Shown in pieces: positions 15,046-23,239 of a stretch of DNA of 36,055 nt. Each line of letters opens with the position of its first letter. The first letter of the stretch is position 1. The notes beneath the pieces were generated by a model. That model made no database searches. It was not told where the DNA came from and was given only the letters and a program-made list of their open reading frames with translations. The DNA lies in the NCBI GenBank assembly GCA_030591445.1, contig JAUVBB010000010.1, positions 1 to 36,055 on the forward strand. The letters run 5' to 3'. The DNA comes from Deltaproteobacteria bacterium (lineage in GTDB: Bacteria; Myxococcota; B64-G9). Both the position numbers and the translations under genes were made by a program.

Positions 15046-16308
15046 TCAGCCCTGTCGGACTTGATCAACGGGCACTACTTGTCTGAAATAGGCGCCATTT
15101 TCCACAGCCCGAACCAGCAAATGTTTGCCGTCGGGACTAAAAATCGGTTCCCAGAGCTGGTTGAAACTACCCCAGAGCTTTCCGTCCAAGGCAATGGCGA
15201 ACACACCGTTTCTTTCCACTTTCGCCGCCACCTGGCTGCCGTCCGGACTAAAGACCGGGTCCCAGGCCATGTCGAAGCCCTCGGACCATTTCTTGCCATC
15301 GACCGCGATTCCCCAGCTTTCACCGTCTTTGCCTACCGCGGCTAGGCGATGACCGTCGGGAGAAAAGATCGGCGGCAAGACCAAGTCCTCAAAGCTGCAG
15401 CGCCAAGGATCATCGTCGCGGACCACGGTCCATTTGCCGTAAGCGGTCGCGGCCACTGCCGCAATGCCTTTGCCGTCTGGCTCAAAGGTTTGATGCCAGA
15501 GCTGGACATAGCGCCCTTTCCACAAGGGGCTGCCGTTTTCAACCAGGGTCCAGCCGCCGTCGACCTTCACCGGCAACACGATGCCACCATCGGGCCGGTA
15601 GCGAGGCGCCCAAATGCAACCGAATTTCGACTGCCAGACTTTGCCGTCCTGGGCCACGGTGTACTCGTTGATGTCTAAGCGAACCTCGGCGGCCACATGT
15701 TTGCCGTCGGGACTGATGGCCGGGGAATAGACGTTGATGAACTTCTGCTCCCAGGTCACGTCATCGAGGACCACCGACCAGGTACCCTCCATAAACTTTA
15801 CGATGTCGGCCTCGGGCAAGGCTTCGACCTGTACCAGCGCGGCCATGTGGGCACCGTCGGGGCTAAGTGAAAAATCCCGACAGGAGATGAACTTTTTCTC
15901 CCAGGCCTTGCCGTTGGCAACCAATGAATACTCCATGCCCTCTTTTACCTGCAGAGCAATCACGCTGCCGTCCTGGGAGAACTTCGGGTTCCAGGCAAAG
16001 TCGTAATCCTCGGGCCATTTCTCATCGTCGACGGCCGCCGACCACATATCGTCGACCCGCACCAGGGCAAAGAGCCGTCCGTCGGCGGTAAAACGCAGAC
16101 TCCAGGCCCTTTCGAAATCGTTTTCCCAAACGCCGCCGTTGACCCAGACCTTGGCGCTGCCCGCCTCGGGCACCACCACCACCGCGATTCGCTCGCCGTC
16201 GGGGCTGGCCACAAATTCGTGCACTTCTTGGAACTGCCCCGTCAAGTCGCCAAGCTCGGCCACTTTTTTCTTGCCGGGTTCCCAGTTCCAGCTTTTTCGG
16301 TCGAACAT
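15046..16308 (-). CDS. tmcD: TmcD-like tryptophan-rich beta-propeller protein
   Basis: 420 residues without signal peptide or membrane span. About eight repeats of roughly 45 residues follow the pattern W.P.FSPDG...AA.V......W.V.VDGK.W...F, with 23 Trp in total. This is a WD40/TolB-like beta-propeller, predicted cytoplasmic. The Tmc complex of Desulfovibrio includes a tryptophan-rich subunit, TmcD, with no defined role, and this protein fits by composition and neighbourhood. Here it heads an operon that is otherwise Hmc-like, which is unusual. ATG at 16308 follows AGGAGA and lies 20 bp after the sigma-54 regulator gene, so the two may be co-transcribed. Confidence 0.8.
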   Translation of the reverse strand: MFDRKSWNWEPGKKKVAELGDLTGQFQEVHEFVASPDGERIAVVVVPEAGSAKVWVNGGVWENDFERAWSLRFTADGRLFALVRVDDMWSAAVDDEKWPEDYDFAWNPKFSQDGSVIALQVKEGMEYSLVANGKAWEKKFISCRDFSLSPDGAHMAALVQVEALPEADIVKFMEGTWSVVLDDVTWEQKFINVYSPAISPDGKHVAAEVRLDINEYTVAQDGKVWQSKFGCIWAPRYRPDGGIVLPVKVDGGWTLVENGSPLWKGRYVQLWHQTFEPDGKGIAAVAATAYGKWTVVRDDDPWRCSFEDLVLPPIFSPDGHRLAAVGKDGESWGIAVDGKKWSEGFDMAWDPVFSPDGSQVAAKVERNGVFAIALDGKLWGSFNQLWEPIFSPDGKHLLVRAVENGAYFRQVVPVDQVRQG

Positions 16309-16328
16309 CTAGCTTCTCCTTACTCTGC

Positions 16329-17690
16329 TCAGGCAGACGGATCTTTAGTATCCGGTGCGAGAATCCCGTACTTCTTCATCTTGCGCCAAAGAGTATTGCG
16401 TGAAATCCCCAGTTCTTTGCTGGCCTGGCCGCGACGGTAGTCACACTGCTCTAGCGTAGCTCGGATTGCCTGGGCCTCGGCGTCATCCAAGGGCCGATCC
16501 CGGACGGCCGTTTTTTCTGGCTCCCGGTCCAACGAAGAAAGAATATGTTGCGGCAGATCATCCATCTGAATCAAGTTGTCGGTACAAACCACAAAGGCAT
16601 GCTCAATGGCATTTTCCAGTTCGCGAATGTTGCCCGGATACTGGTAACGCATCAACACGGCCATCACTCGCTCGGAACAGCCGCTGATTCGGCGCCCCTG
16701 CAAATGGTTGAATCGTTCGATGAAATACTGGACCAAGAGCGGAATGTCTTCCTTGCGCTCTCCCAAAGGAGGCAGGCTGAGATGGACCACGCAGAGCCGA
16801 TAAAACAAATCCTGGCGAAACTTGCGTCGCGATACTTCTTGGGCCAAGTCCCGGTTGGTGGAAGCAATCACCCGGACACTGGCCCGGACGGTCGTGTTTG
16901 AACCCAAGGGTTCATACTCTTTTTCTTGCATGACCCGCAGCAGCTTCACCTGCATGGCGCGGGTCAACTCACCCACTTCGTCCAGAAGCAAAGTGCCGCC
17001 TTCGGCCATGGCAAAGCGTCCTAGCTTGTCTTGTTTGGCGTCGGTAAAAGCGCCCTTTTTATATCCGAACAGCTATGACTCGATGAGGTTGTCGGGCACC
17101 GCGCCACAGTTCAAGGCCACAAAGGGCTTGTCTTTCCAGGGGCCGAGATTGTGAATGGCCCGGGCAATCAGCTCTTTGCCGGTTCCGGACCCGCCCTCAA
17201 TCAATACCGTGCTTCGACTGTTGGCAACCAAAGGCAAGAGATCAAAAATCTGCCGCATGCGGTGATTCTTGGAGACGATATCCTCAAAAACATAACTATT
17301 GTTAAGTTTTTTCCTGAGTTCGGTTACCTGCCGCAGATCCCTAAACATCTCCACGCCACCGATGATCTTGTCATCTTCATTGATCAGGGCCGCCGTCGAC
17401 ATGGCAATGGGGATGACATTGCCATCCTTGGCGGTAATGCGAACCTCTTGATCCTCAATCCGCCGGCCGGTGTTAATGCTGCTTTTAAGCGGACAGTTGG
17501 TTTGACACAAGTCGGTACGAAAAATACTAGAGCAAGGTTTGCCCACCGCTTCGCCACAGCTGAAACCGGTTAACTCGGAAGCCATCCGATTGAACGAGGT
17601 AATGGTCTGGTTGGAATCAATGGTGAAAATACCCACAGGAATGGCATCAAAAATCAGCGGGAAAAACCGTTCGTCCAAAACGACTGTCAC
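16329..17690 (-). pseudogene. PAS-sigma-54 activator-Fis HTH regulator, broken by in-frame TAG
   Basis: The frame encodes a bacterial enhancer-binding protein: a PAS domain (about 10-120) with a C-x7-C-x3-C motif (CSSIFRTDLCQTNC), an AAA+ domain with Walker A GGSGTGKE, GAFTDA loop and Walker B GTLLLDEVGEL, and a Fis-type HTH (GQASKELGISRNTLWRKM). A single TAG at 17075-17073 replaces the codon expected for Glu in ES-E-LFGYKKGAFTDA; GAG to TAG is one base change. Both halves are in the same frame, so there is no frameshift. I prefer the GTG at 17690 (GAGGAT upstream) to the ATG at 17741. The regulator is divergent from a sigma-54 promoter and probably controlled one or both redox operons. It may be a recent nonsense mutation or a sequence error. 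Confidence 0.85.
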
Positions 17691-17718
17691 TTTGTTATCC
17701 TCACATCCATGCTCCAAT

Positions 17719-17868
17719 ATTGTAACAAATAAATGCGACATGTCTCGTTACTGGAACATAACAGAAAACATAGTACACCTTATTCCATTAAAAGTAAACC
17801 GACGCAAGCAATTTTTACTGTTCATATTTCGGGTAGTTACAATGTTTTTCGATATCTTGTACATGTCT
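17719..17868. promoter_or_regulatory. Candidate enhancer sites for the sigma-54 activator
   Basis: In the AT-rich divergent gap, ATTGTAAC (17719-17726) is matched by its reverse complement GTTACAAT (17836-17843). The palindrome GACATGTC (17737-17744) is echoed by ACATGTCT (17861-17868). They lie roughly 40 to 185 bp upstream of the -24 element, where enhancer-binding proteins usually bind. Binding is inferred from position and symmetry only. Confidence 0.35.
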
Positions 17869-17901
17869 TTCTTCTTTTTATGATGTCACTCCAGACCTTC
17901 C

Positions 17902-17917
17902 TGGCACGATGATTGCT
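17902..17917 (+). promoter_or_regulatory. Sigma-54 (-24/-12) promoter
   Basis: TGGCACGATGATTGCT matches the RpoN consensus TGGCAC-N5-TTGCW at every defined position, with the GG at 17903-17904 and the GC at 17915-17916. It lies 54 bp upstream of the ATG of the TmcB-like gene at 17971, leaving room for a 5' UTR of about 40 nt with a GGATGAGG ribosome site. A divergent gene encodes a sigma-54 activator, which supports function. It should drive the 17971-22806 complex and possibly the signalling genes after it. Confidence 0.88.
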
Positions 17918-17970
17918 CTAGCCTCAGGGAAAGAGAGTTGGAACATCGCAAACCAAAGGATGAGGCATAG

Positions 17971-19317
17971 ATGAAAGCACAAGCGAAATACAGCTATCAC
18001 GTCGAAGCGGTGGATGGGCAAGAGCGGCCCCGGAGATTTCTCGAGGCCTTTGCGGCCATTCTTGAACACTCCAACTATGGTCCAGTCCTGGAACACTATA
18101 CCCGAGTGTCGGCAAAATGCTCACGCTGCACCGCCTCCTGCCAGGTGTATGAGGCCAGCGGCGACCCGCGTGACATCCCCTGTCACCGCACTGAGCTGCT
18201 GCTGAAAGTATACCGCCGATACTTCACCCTGGCCGGTCAACTCAAGGCGCGCCTGTACGACTATTACACCTTGACCGACGCCCATATCGATGAGATGGCC
18301 GAAGAATTCTGGCGCTGTACTGCCTGCCGGCGCTGCAAGTTATCTTGTCCCATGGGTATCGATCACGGCATGGTCGCCCATCTCGCCCGCTGGGTTATGT
18401 CGGAAATCGACATCGTGCCCAAAGCTCTTTTGGTCTCGGTCAGAGAGCAGCTCGAAGGAAAATCCAAGAACACCTCGGCCATCCCGGTCGCGGCCATCAA
18501 AGATACCTTGGAGTTTCTGGAAGAAGAGCTGGAAGAAGTATTTCCCGACCAGAAGATCAAATTCCCCGTGGATGTCGAAGGCGCCAAGTATGTGTTTTTT
18601 CCGGCGGTTTCCGACTACTTGATGGAGGCTGATACCCTGATGGGAAATGCCGCCATGATGCATGCCATCGACGCCTCCTGGACCGTGGGTACTCAGAATT
18701 TGGATGGCATCGACTACGGTCTCTTTTACTCCGATCGGATGTGGGAGCGAATCATCAAGGCCCAGCTTGCCGAAATCAAGCGCCTGGGCGGCCAAGTCAT
18801 GCTGATTGGCGAGTGTGGGCACGCCTCGCGCTCGGCTCGCGAAGGCATGCAAAATTTCATTGCTCCCGAAGATCGGGTACCGGTGGTCAACATCATGGAA
18901 CTGGCGCACGAAAAATTCAGGCAAGGAAAGCTCAAACTCAAACCTGACGTCATCGAGGAGCGAACCACCTACCACGATCCCTGCAACATCGCCAGAACCG
19001 GTTGGATCGTCGAGCAACCCCGCGTGCTCCTGCGCCACATTTGCAAAGATTTTGTGGAAATGGATTCTCACGGCGTCAACGGCATCTGCTGCGGTGGCGG
19101 TGGCGGTACGGTATCCATCGATGAAATTCACGAATTCAGGATGATGATTGGCGGCAAGACCAAAGCGGAGCAAATCCGCAAAACCGGGGCCCACTATGTG
19201 GTGACCCCTTGCGCCAACTGCAAGAAACAAGTCGATGAAATCATCAAGGCCCACAAATTGCCAACCAACCGGGTCGGTTTGCACGACTTGTTGATCAAGG
19301 CCATCGATTTCTCCTGA
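17971..19317 (+). CDS. tmcB: TmcB/HmcF-like iron-sulfur protein with CCG domain
   Basis: 448 residues, cytoplasmic by lack of a signal. The first Fe-S motif is spaced CSRCTASC (C50/53/57) with C71 as likely fourth ligand; the second is CTACRRCKLSC (C116/119/122/126). The HdrD-like CCG part has GECGHA (282), DPCN (338), CCGGGGG (373-374) and PCANC (414, 417). It is homologous to the minus-strand hmcF and to 34593-36055, but the first motif spacing and full CCGG place it nearer TmcB/HmcF than DsrK. Expected role: electron exchange between the membrane subunits and a cytoplasmic disulfide or thiol partner. It is the first gene after the sigma-54 promoter. Confidence 0.87.
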   Translation: MKAQAKYSYHVEAVDGQERPRRFLEAFAAILEHSNYGPVLEHYTRVSAKCSRCTASCQVYEASGDPRDIPCHRTELLLKVYRRYFTLAGQLKARLYDYYTLTDAHIDEMAEEFWRCTACRRCKLSCPMGIDHGMVAHLARWVMSEIDIVPKALLVSVREQLEGKSKNTSAIPVAAIKDTLEFLEEELEEVFPDQKIKFPVDVEGAKYVFFPAVSDYLMEADTLMGNAAMMHAIDASWTVGTQNLDGIDYGLFYSDRMWERIIKAQLAEIKRLGGQVMLIGECGHASRSAREGMQNFIAPEDRVPVVNIMELAHEKFRQGKLKLKPDVIEERTTYHDPCNIARTGWIVEQPRVLLRHICKDFVEMDSHGVNGICCGGGGGTVSIDEIHEFRMMIGGKTKAEQIRKTGAHYVVTPCANCKKQVDEIIKAHKLPTNRVGLHDLLIKAIDFS

Positions 19318-19349
19318 AATCACCACTCGGGACGAAAAGGACAAACTCA

Positions 19350-20060
19350 ATGGAACACTGGTTAGAATGGGCGCGCGGCCCACTTTTTCGGGCCTCATTC
19401 GCTATTATGATCTTGGGACTGCTGCGGGTCCTGGTCCTGCAGGCCATCAGCCTGTTTGGCCTGATCCGGCAAGCCAAGCGCAACCAACGCAAGATCCCTT
19501 ATGCCGTGGTCGCCAAGGCCTCTCTTCGTTGGCTGATTCCTGTAGGAAAACTATTCGAACGCCGGGCGGTTTTTAGTCTGACCTCGGTTCTGTTCCACAT
19601 TTGCATCATCGTGGTCCCGATTTTATTGGGAGCGCATATCTTGTTGTGGGAAAGAGGCATCGGCCTGAGCTGGCCGGCCATCAGCATGCAGTTGGCAGAC
19701 ATCTTAACATTGGGGGCCATCGTCACCGGCCTGGCTCTGTTTGTGATCCGCTTGAGCGTCATGGCCAACCGGGCCATTAGCCGGGCCCAAGATTATGTCT
19801 GGCCCTTGCTGATTGTGCTGCCTTTCCTGAGTGGGTATCTGGCTATGCACCCGGCCATCAACCCCTTCTCCTATGAAGCCAGCATGCTCATCCATGTACT
19901 TTCCGCCAACCTGATTTTCTTGTTGCTGCCCTTCTCCAAGCTGAGTCATATGGCCCTGTTTCCCGCCACGCAGCTGGTCTCGGAACTGGGCTGGTTTCTC
20001 AAGCCCGACTCGGCCCAGAAGGTGATGACCACCCTACACAAAGAGAACGAAGCGATATGA
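19350..20060 (+). CDS. tmcC: TmcC/HmcE-like cytochrome b (NarI family)
   Basis: 236 residues with about five hydrophobic spans. His in SVLFHICI, LLGAHILL, MLIHVLSA and KLSHMALF can serve as haem b ligands, as in NarI/TmcC proteins. It sits 32 bp after the TmcB-like gene with AAGGAC upstream, and its stop overlaps the next ATG by 4 bp (20057-20060). It should carry electrons across the membrane between haem b, quinone and the TmcB-like subunit. Confidence 0.85.
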   Translation: MEHWLEWARGPLFRASFAIMILGLLRVLVLQAISLFGLIRQAKRNQRKIPYAVVAKASLRWLIPVGKLFERRAVFSLTSVLFHICIIVVPILLGAHILLWERGIGLSWPAISMQLADILTLGAIVTGLALFVIRLSVMANRAISRAQDYVWPLLIVLPFLSGYLAMHPAINPFSYEASMLIHVLSANLIFLLLPFSKLSHMALFPATQLVSELGWFLKPDSAQKVMTTLHKENEAI

Positions 20061-20905
20061 GCTACCAGAACATGGCAATTTTGACCGATGTCACCCTTTG
20101 CATCGGCTGCGAACAATGCGTCGAGGCCTGCCAAGAGGCCAACCGACTGCCCAAGGAAAAACCCTGGCGCTGGGTGAAAAACATTACCGATCTTTCCTCG
20201 GCACGCTGGACCACTTTGCGAAAAATAAAGGCGCCCGCTGGCAGCAGATACGTCCGTCGCCAGTGCCGGCATTGCCTGGAGCCGGCCTGTGTCGAGGCCT
20301 GCATCGTTGGCGCCTTGACCAAAACCGCCGAGGGTCCGGTTATCTACGACCGGGACATCTGCATCGGCTGTCGTTACTGCATGATCGCTTGTCCCTGGGA
20401 GATTCCCCGCTATAGCTGGGAAGACACGGTACCCTATATCCAGAAGTGCGATATGTGTTACCAGCGGGTCCGCGAAGAACAAAAACCGCCGGCCTGCGTG
20501 TCTGCCTGTCCGACCCAGGCCACTATTTTTGGCGAACGCGATCAATTGCTTGCAGAAGCCCGCCGGCGCCTGGCGGCCCAGCCAGACAAATACATCCAGA
20601 AGATCTGGGGAGAAAAAGAAGTGGGCGGGACCTCGGTGCTCTACATTTCCGATGTCGATATCTGCCTATGCGATCTCAAGCAGAAGATCACCGACACCAC
20701 CCCCATGCCTGGGCGAACTTTCAAGATCCTACGGCACATGCCCTCGGTTTTTGGCGGCATGGCCGTCACCATGGGCGGGATCTGGTGGGTAATCGAGCGC
20801 CGCCAGAAACTGATGGCTAAGCCCAAGCCCGAGTCCGAGCCCGCCTCCGAACCAGAATCCGGCTCGACCGATGCCAACTCCAATGAGAAAGATCAGCAAT
20901 CATGA
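20057..20905 (+). CDS. HmcB-like four-cluster ferredoxin, no export signal
   Basis: 282 residues with four [4Fe-4S] groups: CIGCEQCVEAC, CRHCLEPACVEAC, CIGCRYCMIAC and CDMC...CVSAC. Unlike the paralogue at 10481-11539 it has no twin-arginine leader; it starts MSYQNMAILTDVTLCIGC, so it is predicted to lie on the cytoplasmic side unless carried out by a partner. A hydrophobic patch (GGMAVTMGGIWWVI, about 232-245) could associate with the NrfD subunit, and the tail is Pro/Glu/Ser-rich. It overlaps both neighbours by 4 bp. The missing signal sets the likely sidedness of this complex apart from Hmc. Confidence 0.87.
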   Translation: MSYQNMAILTDVTLCIGCEQCVEACQEANRLPKEKPWRWVKNITDLSSARWTTLRKIKAPAGSRYVRRQCRHCLEPACVEACIVGALTKTAEGPVIYDRDICIGCRYCMIACPWEIPRYSWEDTVPYIQKCDMCYQRVREEQKPPACVSACPTQATIFGERDQLLAEARRRLAAQPDKYIQKIWGEKEVGGTSVLYISDVDICLCDLKQKITDTTPMPGRTFKILRHMPSVFGGMAVTMGGIWWVIERRQKLMAKPKPESEPASEPESGSTDANSNEKDQQS

Positions 20906-22806
20906 GTCTTCGTGGCCTGAAAACATTGCTTTGGTTTCTTTGTGGCGCGGGTTTGACCGTCATCCTCCTGCGAATCATCCATGGTCCGGGCTCGGTAGTA
21001 GCCCTGACCGACATCATCCCCTGGGGCCTATGGAAAGGCGGCGGCGTTGTCGCCTTGGTGCCCATCGGCGGCGCCGGCTTCACCCTGGCGGCCATGGTCT
21101 ATATCTTTCATTGGAAACGCTACCAAGTTTTGGCCCGCGGCGCGGTATTGCTGGGCCTGGTCTGTTACAGCAGCGTAGCCGCCGGCTTGACCTTCGACAT
21201 CGGTATCTGGTGGCGTATCGTCTACCCGCTCTTTTATTGGCAATTCCACTCCACGTTGTTTGAGATTGCCTGGTGCATCATGCTCTATTTGGGCGTGTTG
21301 GCCGTCGAATTCAGCCATGCCATCGTCGAAAAATTCAACATGCCCCGCCTGCGCTCCATCATTGAGAAGACCAGCATCGTCTTTGTCATTGCCGGCATTT
21401 CGCTGTCGACTTTGCACCAGTCCTCGCTAGGCACCATGTTCTTGGCCACGCCTTACCGCCTGCATCCGCTGTGGCACACCGACTGGCTACCGGGCTTTTT
21501 CTTGCTTACCTCGATCGGCCTCGGCTGTCTGACCATCAGTTGGCTCACCCTGGTTGTATTTCGTCTCTACAAGGTCGAACAACCCATGGACGCCATCTCG
21601 GGCCTGGGCCGCATCGCCGCCGTGGTGCTGGGCTTCTATGGCTTGCTTAAGTTTGTCGAGATCCTGATCGCCGGCGAAGGCGCCTTGTTACTAACGCTTG
21701 ATTGGAACGTGGCCAATTTCTGGTTCGAGATCCTGCTAAGCGCGCTGATTCCGGTTGCCCTGCTCGCCTTTCCCCGATTCAGACAGAGCGCGACCGCCAT
21801 GTTTTGGATTGCCAGCACCGCCATCGTGGGCATGTCGCTCAACCGAGTCAACGTCGCCGGTTTGGCCACCCTCGATGCCACCAGTGCCACCTACTTCCCC
21901 ATCTGGCCAGAGTGGGCCGTCACCCTGGGTATTCTCTCCTTTGCCGGCCTGGTCTATTTGTTCTGCGTAGAACGGTTTGAGGTCTTTTCAGCTATTGATG
22001 AGCAAGCGGTCAAGCGGGTCTACGCCAGTGAGCAAGTGGATCACGCCGACTGGAAGACCTTGTTCTTTCGCATTCCTCATGCCGAATCAAGATTGTATTC
22101 CGCGGTCTTCGTGCTGGCCATGGGCCTGGCCTTAGGCTGCGTCCCCGACGGTTCCGTGTTCGGGGAACAACCCCAGAAGACACCGGTAACCGGAAGTCGC
22201 GTAGTAGAAGTCGCCAAGGTCGAAAACCCCCAGGGCCCGGGATCGCAGTTTATGATCGGAGCCCAGGCATTGGCGGAACATGCGACCGGGCACACAGACG
22301 TGTTCGTTATTGACGCCAACCGCCAGGCCGAGTTCGTGCTTTTCGATCACGAATCCCACATCGACGGCTTGGTCGCCCAAGGCGCGGATTGCAGCACTTG
22401 CCACCACATGAACAAACCCTATGACAAGGCCACCGGCTGTCACCAATGCCACGCCGACATGTACCTGGAGACCGACATTTTCAACCACGATTTGCACCAG
22501 AAGAAGCTGGGCAACAATGCCGGTTGCGCCAAATGCCATGTCGATGACAGCTTGCCCAAAGTCCGCAAAAACACCACCGCCTGCGCCGAATGCCATCCGG
22601 GCATGCGCCAAAATGACGCGGTCGGTGATCCGCAAAAGCGCAACCTGGCGCCCGGATACATGGACGCCATGCACGGACTATGCATCGGCTGTCACCAAGA
22701 ACGAAAGGACACTTTGGCAGAGAAAAACGAGGACTTTGCCCGTTGCACCCAATGCCACCGCGACACGCCTGGTTTCGATAGCCCGGCTTGGAACGATTTA
22801 CGCTAA
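20902..22806 (+). CDS. NrfD-like membrane subunit fused to six-haem cytochrome c
   Basis: 634 residues in one frame. Residues 1-365 form an NrfD/HmcC-type membrane protein with about nine to ten spans (IIPWGLWKGG, LHQSSLGTMF, LNRVNVAGL, matching HmcC). A further hydrophobic segment at about 398-412 ends LALGC (Cys413), which looks exactly like a lipoprotein signal in the middle of the chain. The C-terminal part has six CXXCH motifs (497, 513, 542, 561, 594, 615) with His ligands in FDHESH and FNHDLH as in cytochrome c3/c7. The cytochrome should face the periplasm and replace a separate TmcA/HmcA subunit. I see no internal start with a ribosome site at the junction, so a real fusion is favoured. 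Confidence 0.87.
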   Translation: MSLRGLKTLLWFLCGAGLTVILLRIIHGPGSVVALTDIIPWGLWKGGGVVALVPIGGAGFTLAAMVYIFHWKRYQVLARGAVLLGLVCYSSVAAGLTFDIGIWWRIVYPLFYWQFHSTLFEIAWCIMLYLGVLAVEFSHAIVEKFNMPRLRSIIEKTSIVFVIAGISLSTLHQSSLGTMFLATPYRLHPLWHTDWLPGFFLLTSIGLGCLTISWLTLVVFRLYKVEQPMDAISGLGRIAAVVLGFYGLLKFVEILIAGEGALLLTLDWNVANFWFEILLSALIPVALLAFPRFRQSATAMFWIASTAIVGMSLNRVNVAGLATLDATSATYFPIWPEWAVTLGILSFAGLVYLFCVERFEVFSAIDEQAVKRVYASEQVDHADWKTLFFRIPHAESRLYSAVFVLAMGLALGCVPDGSVFGEQPQKTPVTGSRVVEVAKVENPQGPGSQFMIGAQALAEHATGHTDVFVIDANRQAEFVLFDHESHIDGLVAQGADCSTCHHMNKPYDKATGCHQCHADMYLETDIFNHDLHQKKLGNNAGCAKCHVDDSLPKVRKNTTACAECHPGMRQNDAVGDPQKRNLAPGYMDAMHGLCIGCHQERKDTLAEKNEDFARCTQCHRDTPGFDSPAWNDLR

Positions 22807-22843
22807 CGACCTGGGAGGGTAAGAAAGGAAAAACAGGCTCCCC

Positions 22844-23239
22844 ATGTCTAAGAAAAACATAGTGCTGGTCGACGACGAGGCCGACGTCATCACCTTCCTG
22901 CAAACCGTGTTGGAAGATCATGGCTATGCGACCTGGCCGGCAATCAACGCCGCCGAGGGCTTGAAACTCATTAAGGAACATAAACCAGATCTGGTCTGTC
23001 TCGACGTCTTGATGCCCGAAGAGTCCGGTATCTCGATTTTTCAAAAGATCAAAACCGACCCGGACTTCCAGCAACTGCCGGTAATTATTCTCAGCGGTCT
23101 GAACCTCTCCCAGGATTTAGAGCAAGTACAATTTCGTAAACTAGCCGACGGCACCATTCTGCCGGCCCCAGAAGGCATTCTGGAGAAACCGGCCAACGCC
23201 GAACAATTTTTGGCGTTGGTGGACAAGATACTAGGCTAA
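22844..23239 (+). CDS. Single-domain response regulator (receiver)
   Basis: 131 residues forming one CheY-like receiver: VDDEAD acidic pocket, phospho-acceptor Asp in CLDVLMPEESG (about 54), Ser in ILSG and Lys in LEKP. There is no output domain, so it acts by protein contact or in a phosphorelay. Its TAA overlaps the kinase ATG by one base (TAATG at 23239), implying a cognate pair. It starts 37 bp after the NrfD-cytochrome fusion on the same strand. Confidence 0.9.
   Translation: MSKKNIVLVDDEADVITFLQTVLEDHGYATWPAINAAEGLKLIKEHKPDLVCLDVLMPEESGISIFQKIKTDPDFQQLPVIILSGLNLSQDLEQVQFRKLADGTILPAPEGILEKPANAEQFLALVDKILG

Noticed and set aside
17073-17075. TAG read as pyrrolysine or another recoded amino acid
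   Set aside because: TAG ends hmcC, two receivers and the conserved hypothetical normally, the replaced residue is a conserved Glu, and no recoding element or pyl gene is visible.
18340-19398. 352-codon minus-strand open frame opposite the TmcB-like gene
   Set aside because: Antisense shadow of a protein with clear Fe-S and CCG motifs; no domain of its own.
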